64,000 bases of DNA from contig NZ_CP114029.1 of the NCBI RefSeq assembly GCF_026898155.1, positions 3,018,001-3,082,000 on the forward strand, in the 5' to 3' direction. The notes beneath the pieces are model-generated. The model saw only the letters and a program-made list of their open reading frames with translations. It was not told the origin of the DNA and did not search any database. This document shows positions 1 to 11,617 of this stretch, piece by piece. The position numbers and the translations under genes are program-made. This stretch comes from Jiella pelagia. GTDB lineage: Bacteria; Pseudomonadota; Alphaproteobacteria; Rhizobiales; Rhizobiaceae. Within the stretch, counting starts at the first letter, position 1; the number at the start of each line of letters is the position of its first letter.

Positions 1-1216
1 GATCGGCACGCCGTCCTTGCGCCAGTAGAGCGAGAAGGTCCAGCGCGGCAGCGTCTCGCCGGGATACCACTTGCCCTGGCCGTAATGGAGGAAGCCGCCC
101 GGTGCGAAGCGATCGCGCAGCTTGCGGATCAGCTCGTCGGCGAGCCCGCGCTTGGTCGGGCCGGTGGCGTCGGCGTTCCATTCCGCCGCCTCGAAGTCGT
201 CAATCGAGACGAAGGTCGGCTCGCCGCCCATGGTGAGGCGGACATCGGCGGCCTGCAACTCGGCATCGACCTTCTTCCCGAGTGCGTCGAGCCTCCTCCC
301 AGCTCTCGTCGGAGAACGGGTAGGAGACGCGCGGGCGCTCGGCGACGCGGGTGACGGACATGGCGAAGTCGAACTCGACCTCGGCATAGTCGACGCCGCC
401 GGAGATCGGCGCGGCCGAGCGATAATGCGGCGTCGCCGCGAGCGGTACGTGGCTTTCGCCGGTGAGGAGGCCCGAGGTCGGGTCGAAGCCGATCCAGCCG
501 GCACCGGGCAGATAGACCTCCGCCCAGGCATGCAGGTCGGTGAAGTCGACGTTGGTGCCGGCCGGGCCGTCGAGGGCGACCTTGTCGGGCTTCAGCTGGA
601 TCAGGTAACCGGAGACGAACCGGGCGGCAAAGCCCAGATGCCGCATGACGTTGACCAGCAGCCAGGAGGAATCACGGCAGGAGCCGGAGCCCTTTTCCAG
701 CGTTTCCTCGGGCGTCTGCACGCCCGGCTCCATGCGCACCAGATATTCGACGTGGTTGGCGATCGTCTGGTTCAGCCCGACGAGGAAGTTGACCGTGTGG
801 CTCTCCGAGCGGTCGAGATCCTTCATGAACCGCTCTACCAGCGGGCCCATCGGCTCGGGCACCAGATAGGCGGCGAGATCGCTCTTGAGGATGGGATCGT
901 ATTCAAAGGGCCAGGCCTCGGCGGCCTCCTCCACGAAGAAGTCGAACGGGTTGTAGACCGTCATGTCGGCGAGGAGATCGACCTCGATGCGGAACTCCGT
1001 CGCCTTTTCCGGGAAGACGAAGCGGGCGAGATAATTGCCGAACGGGTCCTGCTGCCAGTTGATGAAGTGGTTTTCCGGCGAGACCTTCAGCGAATAGGAC
1101 GGCACCTTCGTGCGCGAATGGGGGGCGGGACGGAGCCGGATGACCTGTGGAGCGAGGGTGACGGGACGGTCGTATTTGTAGTGCGTCAGGTGGTTGAGCG
1201 CGGCAAGTATCGACAT
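1..1216 (-). CDS. Transglutaminase-like / DUF2126 protein (C-terminal part outside window)
   Basis: This is the N-terminal part of a large cytoplasmic protein that combines a bacterial transglutaminase-like module with a DUF2126 region; such proteins usually exceed 1000 residues, and this one runs off the left edge. Residues 1-90 form the transglutaminase N-terminal beta domain. The papain-like core shows Cys180 in [10 protein letters not shown], His229 in [12 protein letters not shown] and Asp245 in GFDPTSG, so the catalytic triad is intact. Translation breaks at 289-295 (GAGCCTC, expected GAGCTC). Removing one base restores a readable DUF2126 start containing MGGEPTFVS and ending WRKDGVPI at the window edge. 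The start is the ATG at 1216, preceding MSILAALNH. It is divergent from the zinc peptidase gene. Family substrates are unknown; protein remodelling or peptide hydrolysis is only inferred. Confidence 0.9.
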
Positions 1217-1435
1217 GGTCGCTTTCGTCTTTGCGGGGAGCGTCCCGTTTCGTTTCGCCAGTAAGCTTACCGTCATCTTGCGGTGCGGCAAGGCTTATCC
1301 GGCTTTCCGGGTCGCCAGGGCGCGGATGTAACGCTGCGATATTCACTCCGGCCGGGCTTTTGGCCGGAACCAGCCATCCTTCCAGACATTGACGGGCGCA
1401 ACGTTTTTCGCGCGATCCGCGCGCCGAGGTCCCTG

Positions 1436-2512
1436 ATGAAACTGTTTTCCTGCCCCGCCTGCTCACAGGTCGTGTTCTTCGAGAACGTCCTGTGCGAGCG
1501 CTGCGGCCATGCCCTCGGCTACGAACCCGACACGAACCGGATGCTGGCGCTGGAGCCCGACGACGGCATCTTCGTTTCCGCCGGCACTCATTCGGATGGG
1601 GCGAGCTGGAAATACTGCGCGAACTACGAATACGGCGTCTGCAACTGGCTGATTCCCGGGGACAGCGCCGACCAGTTCTGCCGGGCCTGCCGCCACAACG
1701 TCACCGTCCCGGACGTCTCCGATCCCGACAACATCCCTCGCTGGCGGAAGATGGAGATCGCCAAGCGGCGGATGGTCTACACGCTCATCCGTCTCGGGCT
1801 GCCGCTGATCACCCGCGACGAAAATCCCGACGGGCTGGGCTTCGACTTCCTCGCCGAGACGCCGGGCGAGCCGCATGTGATGACGGGGCACGACAACGGC
1901 CTCATCACCATCGCCCTCACCGAGGCCGACGACGCCGAGCGTGAGAAGCGGCGCACCTCGATGGGTGAGCCCTACCGCACCCTCCTCGGCCATTTCCGCC
2001 ACGAGGTCGGCCACTGGTACTGGGACCGGCTGGTGCGCGACGGCAATCCGGGGGCGCTTGAAGCGTGCCGGGCGATCTTTGGCGACGACAGCGAGGACTA
2101 TGGCGAGGCTCTGCAGCGGCACTACCAGAACGGCCCGAAGGCGAACTGGCAGGACGAATACGTCTCGTCCTATTCGGGCGCCCACGCCTGGGAGGACTTC
2201 GCCGAGACCTGGGCGCATTATCTCCACATCGTCGACACGCTGGAGACCGGCCACTGGTGGGGCGTCTCCGTCGATCCGAGGGTGCGCGACTCTGGGCTTT
2301 TGACGACGACGATCGACTTCGACGTCTTCGACCGGCAGGCGGTGATCGACGACATCGACGAATCCTGGCTGGCGCTGTCTGCAGCGCTCAACTCCTTCAA
2401 CCGCGCCATGGGCCACCAGGACCTCTACCCCTTCGTCATCTCGGCGACGGTCAGGGACAAGCTCGGCTTCATTCACGATCTGGTGCGGGGCAGGGTGGGG
2501 AATGAGAGCTGA
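1436..2512 (+). CDS. Zinc-ribbon putative zinc-binding metallopeptidase
   Basis: A 358-residue soluble protein of the putative zinc-binding metallopeptidase family (COG4307-like). The N-terminus carries a treble-clef type zinc ribbon with Cys6, Cys9, Cys20 and Cys23, and a second cysteine set at Cys61, Cys69, Cys82 and Cys85. The catalytic motif HEVGH sits at 189-193 in HFRHEVGHWYW, and a downstream WEDFAETWAHYLHI supplies a likely third zinc-ligand glutamate. I chose the ATG at 1436 because the zinc ribbon begins immediately (MKLFSCPACS); longer in-frame extensions have no family resemblance. No signal peptide is visible. Its divergent neighbour is the transglutaminase/DUF2126 gene, and members of the two families are often near one another. 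Substrate is unknown. Confidence 0.85.
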   Translation: MKLFSCPACSQVVFFENVLCERCGHALGYEPDTNRMLALEPDDGIFVSAGTHSDGASWKYCANYEYGVCNWLIPGDSADQFCRACRHNVTVPDVSDPDNIPRWRKMEIAKRRMVYTLIRLGLPLITRDENPDGLGFDFLAETPGEPHVMTGHDNGLITIALTEADDAEREKRRTSMGEPYRTLLGHFRHEVGHWYWDRLVRDGNPGALEACRAIFGDDSEDYGEALQRHYQNGPKANWQDEYVSSYSGAHAWEDFAETWAHYLHIVDTLETGHWWGVSVDPRVRDSGLLTTTIDFDVFDRQAVIDDIDESWLALSAALNSFNRAMGHQDLYPFVISATVRDKLGFIHDLVRGRVGNES

Positions 2513-2882
2513 ACGTCGATCGCCCCTCTCAAAGGCGTGCGGTTGCAGCCTCAGATGCGCCCATTGCTCATGACGTCCTGTGGAAGGCGCGCCGGGTGAT
2601 CGGCGCGGTCGTGCTAGGCGTATGCTTCCGCCTGAGCGGGTTGGGGCATGATCGAGTGGCGCCGCCGCACCTCCTATTGAGTGCGGCGACACCCTGACGG
2701 GCCGGCCTCCATCAGCAACGCGATCAGGTCAGTTGCACATAAATTCTCGGCGAGGCGGGGGCTGGCAGGACGGCATCCCGCTTTAGTTAGAGAGCGATGC
2801 GGGAGACCGTCGCCCCAGTCGGCGTCGAGGTCTCCACGCCGACATTTTTCACGCTCAGGCTTCAGGGACGGGGACTGACTAC
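2513..2882. other. Intergenic region with one inverted repeat
   Basis: No convincing coding region. An 8-bp perfect inverted repeat (CGCCGCAC at 2663-2670, GTGCGGCG at 2681-2688, 10-nt loop) could end transcription of the metallopeptidase gene, although no T-run follows it. The remainder should hold the promoter of the trehalose operon; I could not pick a convincing one. Confidence 0.5.
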
Positions 2883-4770
2883 ATGGCACGATCTGCCAAT
2901 CATTTTGCATTCGAGACCAGGTGGGGCCCCCGCTTCGTCGAAGGCGGCACGGAGTTCCGGCTCTGGGCGCCGTCCGCGCCTTCGATCGAGCCTCGCCGTC
3001 GGCGATAAGTCCGGCAAACCGGCCGACTTCCTGCCGATGGAGAAGGACGACGGCGGCTGGTGGCGGATCGTCACCGACCGGGTGAAGCCGGGCGATCCTT
3101 ACGGCTTTCGTCTCGAAAGCGGCCTCGTGGTGCCGGATCCGGCCTCGCGGCGGCAGTTCGGCGACGTCCATTCCCTTTCGGTCCTGGTCGATCCGACGGC
3201 CTACGAATGGAAGACCGCCGGGTGGAATGGCCGGGCGTGGGAAGAGACGGTCTTTTACGAACTCCACACCGGCACGTTCAGCCCACGCGGCGACTTCGAC
3301 GGCATCGTCGAAAAGCTGGACTATCTAAAGGAAACCGGCATCACCGCCATCGAGCTTCTGCCGGTCGCCGAGTTCGGCGGGCGCCGGGGCTGGGGCTATG
3401 ATGGCGTGCTGCTCTACTGCCCGCACGAGGTCTATGGCGGCGAAGAAGGCCTTAAGCGCCTTGTCGATGCCGCCCACGAGCGGGGCCTGATGGTCTTCCT
3501 CGACGTCGTCTACAACCACTTCGGCCCGGACGGGAACTATCTCGGGGCCTATGCGCCGGAGTTCTTCCACGAGGAGATCCACACGCCCTGGGGCGCCGCG
3601 ATCGCCTATGACGAGCAGCCGGTGCGCGACTTCATGATCGACAATGCGCTGTTCTGGCTGGAGGAGTTCCGCATCGACGGGCTGCGGCTCGACGCGATCG
3701 ATTCCATCAAGGACACCACCGACACGCCGCTGGTGAAGGAACTCGCTGCGAGAGTGCGCGAGGTCTTCCCCGATCGCCACGTCCACATCACCACCGAGGA
3801 CGACCGCAACATCACCTGGCACATCGAGCGCGAAGGCGGCCAGCCGACACTCGTCTCGGCCGAGTGGAACGACGACTTCCATCACACCGCCCATGTCGTC
3901 GCGACCCATGAGGAAGAGGGCTATTACGCCGACTATTCCCGCAAGTCGGTGGCCCAGATGGCCAAGGCTCTGGCGACGGGTTTCGTCTTCCAGGGCGAAC
4001 ATTCCGGCCATCGCGGCCGGGACGTCGGCGTCTCGTCCGCCCATCTGCCGCCGACGGCCTTCGTGAATTTCCTGCAGAACCACGACCAGATCGGCAACCG
4101 CGCCTTCGGCGACCGTCTGGCCGATCTCGCCTCGCGCCGGGTGGTCGAGTGTCTTCAGGCGATCTTGTTGCTGTCGCCGCAGATCCCGCTGATGTTCATG
4201 GGCGATGAATTCGGGTCGACCGATCCGTTCTGCTTCTTCACCGATTTCGATGGCGAGCTGGGAGCCGCCGTGCGCGAGGGGCGCCGCGCCGAGTTCAAGA
4301 AGTTCGCCGCCTTCCACGACGAGGACGCCCGCAAGCTGATCCCCGATCCGAACGCCGAGACGACCTTCAAGGCTTCCATGCTCGACTGGTCGGCGATCGG
4401 CCGGCCGACCTATCGGCGCCGCCTCGAAATGGTGAAGAGGCTGCTCGAAAGACGTCAGAAGCTGATCGTGCCGCTGCTCTCGGGCGAGCTTCCGCGCGGA
4501 TGCGGGGAATATCACGTCTCCGACGAAACCCTCGCCTTCGTCGTCGCGTGGCATCTGAAGGACGGCGCCGTGCTTCATCTCTTCGCCAATCTCGACGACG
4601 AGCCCTGGGCGCTTCCCTCCGACGTCGTCACCGGCGATCTCACCTGCGGCACGCTTCTCCACGCCCATCCGAAGGATGCCGAGGAGGCGCTGAAGACCGG
4701 CATCCTGCCGGGGCCTTCCGTCGTCTTTCGCCTAGAAAGCCAGAAGCTCCTCGCCGGGGCCGGCCGATGA
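2883..4770 (+). CDS. treZ: Malto-oligosyltrehalose trehalohydrolase
   Basis: GH13 enzyme that cleaves free trehalose from maltooligosyltrehalose, the second step of the TreY/TreZ route from glycogen or maltodextrin. About 628 residues after correction. An N-terminal CBM48-like domain (FVEGGTEFRLWAPSAPS) precedes the barrel. GH13 motifs are present in order: FLDVVYNHFGP near residue 202, IDGLRLDAIDS near 262 with the nucleophile Asp, TTEDDRN near 303 with the acid/base Glu, and FLQNHDQIGNR near 397. The reading frame breaks at 2988-2994 (GAGCCTC for expected GAGCTC). The true N-terminus is therefore the ATG at 2883 (MARSANHFAFETRWGP), not an upstream ATG at 2797 in the downstream frame. The stop overlaps malQ by ATGA, indicating one operon. 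Confidence 0.93.
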
Positions 4771-6627
4771 CCGGGCGCCTGGATCGTCTCGCGGCAAGCC
4801 ATGGAATCCAGATCGCCTATGTCTCGGAGCTTGGCGAGGACAAGCTGATCGACGACGGCGCCAAAAGAGCCCTGCTTTCCGCCCTCGGCGTCGATCCCGA
4901 AAATGGCCAGGAAGGGGACTTCCACGATGGGCTGGAGCGGCCGCAGCTCGGCTGCCCGCTGCCGGAGGCGATTGCCGAGCACCGCCACTGGGGGATCGCC
5001 TGCCAGCTCTATGCGCTGCGTTCCTCCCGCAATCTCGGGATCGGCGATTTCGAGGATCTCGCCCAGCTGGCGATCCTCGGCGGACGGCAAGGCGCCGCCT
5101 TTGTCGGCGTCAATCCGCTGCACGCGCTGTTTCTGGCCGAGCCTTCCCGCTACAGCCCCTATTCGCCGTCGACGCGGCGGTTTCTCAACCCGTTCTACAT
5201 CGCCGTCGACCACATGGAGCGCGGCCCCGAGGCGATCGCGGCGCTGCGGCAAAGCTCGCCCGAACTGTTCGACACAGGCGATGGAGACCTCGTCGACTAT
5301 GCCGGCGTGGGGCGTCTGAAGCGGGCGCTGTTCGACGCGGTATTCGAAAGCCGCAAGGCCGAGGCTCGAAGACGAGCAGGCGTTCCAGCGCTTCGTTCAG
5401 GACGGCGGCGAGGCGCTGAAGGGCTTTGCCCTGTTCGAGGCGCTCTCCGAGCATCAGGTCGCAGCTGGCGGCCACGCCGGCTGGCACCACTGGCCGGAGG
5501 GGCTGAAGGACCGAAATTCGGCAGAGGTCGCAAGCTTCGCTGAAGAAAGCCACGAGCGCGTTCTCTATCATCTCTGGCTGCAGTTCGAGGCCGAGGAACA
5601 GCTCGCCAGCGCCCAGGCGAGGGCCAAGGCGGCCGGCATGGCGATCGGGCTCTATCTCGATCTCGCCGTTGGCGTCGCCCCCGACGGCGCCGAGACCTGG
5701 GCCGATCCGGCGCTCACCGTCAACGCAGCTCGCGTCGGCTCGCCGCCCGACATGTTCAACAGCCAGGGCCAGGACTGGGGCCTTGCGCCGCTGTCTCCCA
5801 AAGCGTTGGCAGAGCGCGATCACAAGCCGCTCTTCGAGGCCTTCATGGCGTTGACGCGGCACGCCGGCGCGGTGCGGATCGACCACGCGATGGGTCTCGC
5901 CCGCCTCTGGTGGATCCCCAACGCGGCGCGCTCGGCCGGCGGCGGCTATGTCCGCTACCATCTGGGCCGCATGATCGACGCCGTTGCCAGGGCCGCTAAG
6001 GAAAATCGCTGCCTGGTGATCGGCGAGGACCTCGGCACGGTGCCGCCCGGCTTCCGCGAGGTGATGAGCGAAGCCAACGTCTTCTCATACCGGGTTCTTT
6101 ATTTCGAGCGCCACCAGGACGGCAGCTTCGTCGCGCCCGACGCCTATCCGCGCCTGTCGCTTGCCTGCATCTCCACCCATGATCTCGCCACCCTCGCCGG
6201 CTGGTGGACGGGGAGCGACGTCGCCCTGCGTTTCGAGGCGGGCACCCAGGACGAGGCGGCGACCAGCCGCGACCAGGCCTCGCGCCAGAACGAGAAGCGC
6301 ATGCTGCTCCGGGCGCTCGCCGGCGCAGATCTCTTGCCGGACGGCCTGAGAGCCGAGGAGCGGGGCGACGGGGCGATGCCGGAGGAACTCTCCGAAGACC
6401 TCGCCGCCGCGATCCACCGCCATCTGGCAAAGAGCGCCGCATTGTTGTTCGCCGTGCAACTCGACGACATGGTCGGCTCGCGCCGCCAGGCAAATCTGCC
6501 CGGTACCACCGACGAATATCCCAATTGGCGCATCCGGACGCCCGTCAGCCTCGACGAACTCGGCCAAAATAGCCGCTTCCTGGGGCTTGCCGCGGCCATG
6601 CGCGCAGAAAGGCCGAAAGCTTCATGA
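4767..6627 (+). CDS. malQ: 4-alpha-glucanotransferase (amylomaltase)
   Basis: GH77 enzyme that transfers alpha-1,4-glucan segments between maltodextrins; here it probably sizes glucan chains for TreY. About 619 residues. Signature stretches are NPLHALFLAEPSRYSPYSP near residue 120, VRIDHAMGLARLWWIP near 369 and VIGEDLGTVPPG near 416, the last two carrying the catalytic Asp and Glu. The frame is lost at 5361-5367 (GAGGCTC). With one base removed, KAELEDEQAFQRF reads through and joins the two halves without a gap. It overlaps treZ upstream and treY downstream by 4 nt (ATGA at both junctions), so translation of the three genes is likely coupled. Insertion of malQ between treZ and treY is a known arrangement in some alphaproteobacteria. 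Confidence 0.92.
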
Positions 6628-9329
6628 GCCATTCGCTCGTCGCCACCTATCGTCTGCAGTTCCGGGAAGGCACGGACTTCCAGACGGCCGCGTCGCTGGC
6701 GCCCTATCTGAAGAAGCTCGGCGTCAGCCATCTCTACGCCGCGCCGATCTTCGCGGCCGCGGACAATTCCACCCACGGCTACGACGTCACCGACTACAAC
6801 ACCCTCGATGAGGGCCTCGGCGGCGTCGCCGGCTTCACGACGATGAGCGACGCGTTGTCCTCGGCCGATCTCGGCCTCATCCTCGACTTCGTGCCCAACC
6901 ATATGGGCGTCTCGCCCGCCAATCATTGGTGGGAGGACGTGCTTCGCTGGGGCTCCGAGAGCCGCCACGCGCCGAATTTCGACATCGCCTGGGAGGCCGA
7001 GAAGATCCTCGTGCCGGTACTCGGCAAACCCTATGGCGAGGCGCTGGAGGCGGGCGACCTGTCGGTACGGCTCGACGAAAAGGCAGGGGCGCTGCGCTTC
7101 GACGCCGCCGGCTACGGCCTGCCGATCGATCCGCGCACCTATGGCCACGTCTTCGGCCTCCTCGACCATGCCGAGAAGGACCGGCTGGTGCGGCGGTTTT
7201 CCGTTGCAACTCCGGCCGAGGCCGACGAACTCGTCGAACGAATGCTCGAGCATCTCGAGGACGAGGCGTTCGCAAAGGCCTTGAGGCAGGCCGTGGCGAC
7301 GATCAATGCCGACAGCGCCGCCTTGCACGAATTCCACGAGGCGCAGGCCTGGCGGCTCGCCTGGTGGCGCACGGCGCGCGAGAAGCTGACCTATCGCCGC
7401 TTCTTCGAGATCGCCGACCTCATCGGCGTGCGCCAGGAATCGCGGCGGGTGTTCCGCGAGTCCCATCAGCTGATCATCCGGCTTGCCCGCGAGCGCCGGC
7501 TCGACGGCATCCGCATCGACCATGTCGACGGCCTCGCCGATCCGAAGGGCTATCTGGAACAGCTTCGCCAGGCCTTTCAGTCGGTGCGCCGCTCGCCCTC
7601 GATCCATGTCGAGAAGATCCTCACCGGCGACGAGCGGCTGCGCACCAGCTGGGAGATCGAGGGCACCACCGGCTACGAGTTCATCACCGCTTTGTCCGGC
7701 CTTTATGTCGATCCGGCCAAGGAAGCGTCGATGACCGAGGCCTATCACGGCTTCGTCGGGGAGGAGCAGGATCTGCGCGGCATGATCCTTCGCCAGAAGC
7801 GCTCGATCTTCCAGCGCAATCTGGCCGGCGAGCTGACCGCTTTGACCGGCCTTGCCCTCTCCGTCGCCTCGCGCGGCCTCGCCACCCGCGACCTTGGCCC
7901 CGACACCATGGCGCGGGCGATCGTCGAGGTGGCCGCGGCGCTTCCGGTCTACCGCACCTATGTCTCGGTCGATGGCGTGCCGAGCCGCGACATCGCGATC
8001 ATCGACGAGGCGGTCGACCGGGCCATGACCTCCCGCGAGGTCGAGGCCGACGAGCCGATCCAGTTTATCGGCCGGCTCATGAAGCTCGACTTCGAGGACG
8101 GCGCGGACATCGCCGGCGCGTTGGATTTCACCCGGCGATTCCAGCAGACCACCGGCGCGGTCATGGCGAAGGCCGTCGAGGATACGGTCTTCTACCGCTA
8201 CAACCGGCTGATCGCGCTGAACGAGGTCGGCGGCGAACCGGATCATTACGGCGCCGACGTCGAGACGTTCCACGACGCGATGCGGATCCGCTCCGAGGAC
8301 CAGCCCGAGGGGCTGCTCGCGACCTCCACCCACGACACCAAGCGGGGCGAGGACGCGCGGGCGCGGCTCTACACCCTGTCCGAGGCGCCGGAACGCTGGT
8401 CGGCCCTCGTCGCCGATTTCGCCGCGATGCTGGGCGACTATCGCCTGGAGGTCGAGCCGGGCCTGCAATCGCCTGATCCGGAGACCGAATGGGGCCTCTA
8501 CCAGTCGCTGCTGGGGGTTCTGCCGGCAGACTTCGACCCGGCAGACGAGGCCTTGCGCGAGGAGATCGCCGGTCGCCTCGCCGCCTTCGCCGAAAAGGCG
8601 GTGCGCGAGGCCAAGCGCTGGACCTCATGGACCTCGCCGGCCGAAAGCTACGAGACGGCGCTCGCCGACTTCGTCGCCGCCATGCTGGACGGCGACGGCA
8701 AGGATGCCTTCATCCCCCGCTTCTGGCAGGCGGTTCAGCCCTTCGTCGCCGCCGGCGCCCTCAACACCCTGTCCCAGACGGCGATCAAGCTGGTGGCGCC
8801 CGGTGTGCCGGACATCTACCAGGGCACGGAGTTCTATGACTTCTCCCTGGTCGATCCGGACAATCGGCGGCCGGTCGACTTCGAGGCCCGCAGCGCGGTG
8901 ATCGACGCCGATACCAGCCTTGCCGAGGATTTTGCCAACTGGCGCTCCGGCGCGCTGAAGGCACGGATCACCTCGGCGGGTCTTTCGCTGCGCTCCAAGA
9001 TGCCGGAATTCTTCGCTGCAGCCGAGTATGTGCCCTTGTCCGCGAGCGGTTCGCGCGCCGGACACGTCGTCGCCTTCGTGCGGCAGGATGCCGATCGCAA
9101 GGCCGTCCTGCTTCTCGCCCCGCGCCTTGCCCTCGGCCTTCTCGACGGCAGCGCGGATCTCGAGGCCGCAACGAAGGGCTGGGACGGCACCAGCGTCGTG
9201 CTGCCGGAGGGGCTGGAGATGCGTGGCTGGCGCAATATCTTCACCGGCGAGACGGCCGAGCCGGGCCGCGAATTTGCCGTCGCACCGGCCTTCGCCACCT
9301 TGCCGGTCGCCATCTTCGAGGCGCTCTGA
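6624..9329 (+). CDS. treY: Malto-oligosyltrehalose synthase
   Basis: GH13 enzyme that converts the reducing-end alpha-1,4 bond of maltodextrins to alpha,alpha-1,1, giving maltooligosyltrehalose for TreZ. 901 residues, within the upper range of the family. Motifs are [11 protein letters not shown] near residue 88, [16 protein letters not shown] near 295 with the nucleophile, [11 protein letters not shown] near 328 with the acid/base Glu, and [15 protein letters not shown] near 570. TreY-specific C-terminal features include [20 protein letters not shown] near 730. No frame disruption. The ATG overlaps the malQ stop. Last gene of the treZ-malQ-treY operon; 80 nt separate it from thuA, which may be cotranscribed. 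Confidence 0.95.
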   Translation: MSHSLVATYRLQFREGTDFQTAASLAPYLKKLGVSHLYAAPIFAAADNSTHGYDVTDYNTLDEGLGGVAGFTTMSDALSSADLGLILDFVPNHMGVSPANHWWEDVLRWGSESRHAPNFDIAWEAEKILVPVLGKPYGEALEAGDLSVRLDEKAGALRFDAAGYGLPIDPRTYGHVFGLLDHAEKDRLVRRFSVATPAEADELVERMLEHLEDEAFAKALRQAVATINADSAALHEFHEAQAWRLAWWRTAREKLTYRRFFEIADLIGVRQESRRVFRESHQLIIRLARERRLDGIRIDHVDGLADPKGYLEQLRQAFQSVRRSPSIHVEKILTGDERLRTSWEIEGTTGYEFITALSGLYVDPAKEASMTEAYHGFVGEEQDLRGMILRQKRSIFQRNLAGELTALTGLALSVASRGLATRDLGPDTMARAIVEVAAALPVYRTYVSVDGVPSRDIAIIDEAVDRAMTSREVEADEPIQFIGRLMKLDFEDGADIAGALDFTRRFQQTTGAVMAKAVEDTVFYRYNRLIALNEVGGEPDHYGADVETFHDAMRIRSEDQPEGLLATSTHDTKRGEDARARLYTLSEAPERWSALVADFAAMLGDYRLEVEPGLQSPDPETEWGLYQSLLGVLPADFDPADEALREEIAGRLAAFAEKAVREAKRWTSWTSPAESYETALADFVAAMLDGDGKDAFIPRFWQAVQPFVAAGALNTLSQTAIKLVAPGVPDIYQGTEFYDFSLVDPDNRRPVDFEARSAVIDADTSLAEDFANWRSGALKARITSAGLSLRSKMPEFFAAAEYVPLSASGSRAGHVVAFVRQDADRKAVLLLAPRLALGLLDGSADLEAATKGWDGTSVVLPEGLEMRGWRNIFTGETAEPGREFAVAPAFATLPVAIFEAL

Positions 9330-9409
9330 GACCTCGGGCGAGGCAACGACCATCATCCGCCGCCGCCAAGACTCGGCGGCGGAACCGATCAAAGCCGGGG
9401 AGGGCACCC

Positions 9410-10195
9410 ATGACCATTCGCGCACTCGTCTGGAACGAGTTCTTTCACGAGCAGCATAACGACACGGTCAAGGCGGTCTATCCGGACGGCATCCACCGGA
9501 CGATCGCTGGTTTCCTTGAGAAGGAGGAGGGGATCGAAGCTGCGACCGCGACGCTTCCCGAACCCGAGCACGGCCTGCCGCAGGAGCGGCTCGACGAGAC
9601 CGACGTCCTGCTGTGGTGGGGCCACAAGGCCCATGGCCAGGTCGAAGACGCGGTCGTTGAGCGGGTGGCCGAGCGCGTGCATCAGGGCATGGGGCTGATC
9701 GTCCTCCATTCGGGGCACTTCTCCAAGCCGTTCAAGCGCCTGATGGGAACGCCCTGTTCGCTGCGGTGGCGGGAGGCCGGCGAGCGCGAGCGGATGTGGG
9801 CGGTCAACCGCTCCCATCCGATCGTCCAAGGGGTCGGCCATTCGATCGAACTGCCGAATTCCGAGATGTATGGCGAGCCCTTCCTCGTCCCCGAGCCGAT
9901 GGAGACGGTGTTCATCTCCTGGTACGAGGGCGGCGAGGTGTTCCGCTCGGGGCTCACCTACCAGCGCGGTGCGGGCAAGATCTTCTATCTCGGCCCCGGC
10001 CACGAGACCTATCCGATCTACCACCACCCGCAGATCCAGCGCGTCATCGTCAATGCCGTGCGCTGGGCCTACAATCCGGCGAAGCCGTGGACGGATGTCT
10101 CGGCCGCGCCGAACGTGCCCGTCGACAAGGCGCCGGAAAAGATCGAGCGCAAAGGCGCCTCGCTGCACAAGCCCGGCGAAGAAGGCTACCGCTAG
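9410..10195 (+). CDS. thuA: Trehalose utilisation protein ThuA
   Basis: A 261-residue ThuA-family protein (class I glutamine amidotransferase-like fold). In Sinorhizobium meliloti, thuA and thuB act in catabolism of trehalose and related disaccharides. The sequence follows the rhizobial ThuA pattern closely from the N-terminus ([11 protein letters not shown]), with conserved stretches [12 protein letters not shown] near residue 65, [19 protein letters not shown] near 98, EMYGEPF near 150 and [13 protein letters not shown] near 192. The start is supported by GGGGAGG ahead of the ATG. It follows the trehalose-synthesis genes in the same direction and is followed by a Gfo/Idh/MocA dehydrogenase, the partner expected in a thuAB pair. 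Biochemical reaction within this window is inferred from the family. Confidence 0.88.
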   Translation: MTIRALVWNEFFHEQHNDTVKAVYPDGIHRTIAGFLEKEEGIEAATATLPEPEHGLPQERLDETDVLLWWGHKAHGQVEDAVVERVAERVHQGMGLIVLHSGHFSKPFKRLMGTPCSLRWREAGERERMWAVNRSHPIVQGVGHSIELPNSEMYGEPFLVPEPMETVFISWYEGGEVFRSGLTYQRGAGKIFYLGPGHETYPIYHHPQIQRVIVNAVRWAYNPAKPWTDVSAAPNVPVDKAPEKIERKGASLHKPGEEGYR

Positions 10196-10301
10196 GCGCG
10201 GAGAGGGCTTGCAGCGGTCGATCGCCAAATCCGCAAATCGACGGTTGGGCGGCGGAGCCTGACGCTCCACGCCTTCGACAATCCAACGAGTGACACCTGC
10301 G

Positions 10302-11408
10302 ATGATGAGCGAAGTATCAACCGAGGGGGCCGCGACGGTCTCCGGCGAAAAGCGGATCATGATCCTCGGCACCGGTGCGATCGCCCATCGCCATGCCGAG
10401 CATTTCATCTCCATCCCCGGCTGCCGGGTCGTCGCGGCCTGCGACGTCAATGCCGAGCGGGCACGGGCCTTCGCCACGCTGCACGGCATCGAGCGATCCT
10501 TCGCCGATCTGACCGAGGCGCTCGCCTGGGGCGAGTTCGACGCGGTGGTGAACGCGACGCCCGATCAGGTGCACAAGGCGACGTCGCTGCAGGTTATCGC
10601 GGCCGGCAAGGCGATCTTCTGTGAAAAGCCCCTGGCGCTGAACGCCGAGGATGCCTTCGAGATGGTCGGGGCGGCCGAGCGGGCCGGGCTGATCAACATG
10701 GTCAACTTCACCTATCGCAACGCCCATGCCATCCAGCTCGCCCGGCGCATGGTCGAAGCCGGCGACATCGGCGAGGTTCGCCATGTCGATGCGAGCTATC
10801 TGCAGAGCTGGCTGACCGGAACCCACTGGGGCGACTGGCAGACCGACGAGCGCTGGCTCTGGCGACTGTCCTCCGGGCACGGCTCGAAGGGCGTTCTCGG
10901 CGACATCGGCGTCCATATTCTCGACTTCGTCACCTACGGTACGGGCCAGGGCATCGCGGCATTGCAGGCGAGACTGAAGACCTTCGACAAGGCCGAGGGA
11001 GGGGCGATCGGCGCCTATACGCTCGATGCCAACGACAGCTGCGCGATGACCGTCGAGTTCGACAATGGCGCCCTCGGCGTCGTCCACATGAGCCGCTATG
11101 CCACCGGCAAGGCCAACGATCTCGACCTGATGATCCACGGCACGACAGGCGCCCTGAAGATCTGGTCGAACACCACCGAATCCAGCCTCGAAGTCTGTCT
11201 CGGCGACGACATCCACACCCAGACCTGGCGCCCGGTCGAGTGCCCGCCGACACCGCGCAATGCCGACCGGTTCGTGCTGGCGCTCCTGTCCGGCGTCAAC
11301 GGCCAGCCGGATTTCCGCCATGCGGCGGAGGTGCAGAAGCTGCTCGATCTCGCCTTCGTCTCCGATGCGGAACGGCGCATGCTGCCGGTGGTGCTGCCGC
11401 CGGTGTGA
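10302..11408 (+). CDS. Gfo/Idh/MocA family oxidoreductase, ThuB-like candidate
   Basis: About 368 residues, NAD(P)-dependent sugar dehydrogenase family. A Rossmann domain begins near residue 20 (IMILGTGAIAHRHAEHF), and the family catalytic lysine motif EKPLAL lies near 108. The C-terminal alpha/beta substrate domain includes NFTYRNAHAIQLARRM and GDIGVHILDF, where the conserved Asp and His are expected. Position directly after thuA suggests a ThuB role (oxidising a trehalose-derived keto or hexose moiety), but the family is broad and other sugar substrates are possible. Alternative starts are the GTG at 10290 and the adjacent ATG at 10305; none has a strong ribosome binding site. Confidence 0.85.
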   Translation: MMSEVSTEGAATVSGEKRIMILGTGAIAHRHAEHFISIPGCRVVAACDVNAERARAFATLHGIERSFADLTEALAWGEFDAVVNATPDQVHKATSLQVIAAGKAIFCEKPLALNAEDAFEMVGAAERAGLINMVNFTYRNAHAIQLARRMVEAGDIGEVRHVDASYLQSWLTGTHWGDWQTDERWLWRLSSGHGSKGVLGDIGVHILDFVTYGTGQGIAALQARLKTFDKAEGGAIGAYTLDANDSCAMTVEFDNGALGVVHMSRYATGKANDLDLMIHGTTGALKIWSNTTESSLEVCLGDDIHTQTWRPVECPPTPRNADRFVLALLSGVNGQPDFRHAAEVQKLLDLAFVSDAERRMLPVVLPPV

Positions 11409-11617
11409 TGCCGCCGGAGGCGCCCGTCGTCCCGCTCGAACGGTGCGCCCCCCGTGGACAAGCGCGTCCGGTATAAGAGCACCCCGTTCACGTTGCGGAA
11501 AGCATCCTCACAGGCATTCGGCCGGTCTTAACGTCCGGTTAAGCATGATTTCGTATGTCTTCGAACCGACGGGATGCGTCCGCCGGCCGGCAAGGGCGCC
11601 TCGCGAACGGGGCGGCT

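Noticed and set aside
2101..2112. GAGGCTC at about 2105 as another error site
   Set aside because: It is in frame as Glu-Ala-Leu within an intact metallopeptidase (DYGEALQRHY), so it is genuine sequence.
6144..8468. A 774-residue open frame antisense to malQ and treY
   Set aside because: No domain recognised; opposite strand encodes unmistakable GH77 and GH13 enzymes.
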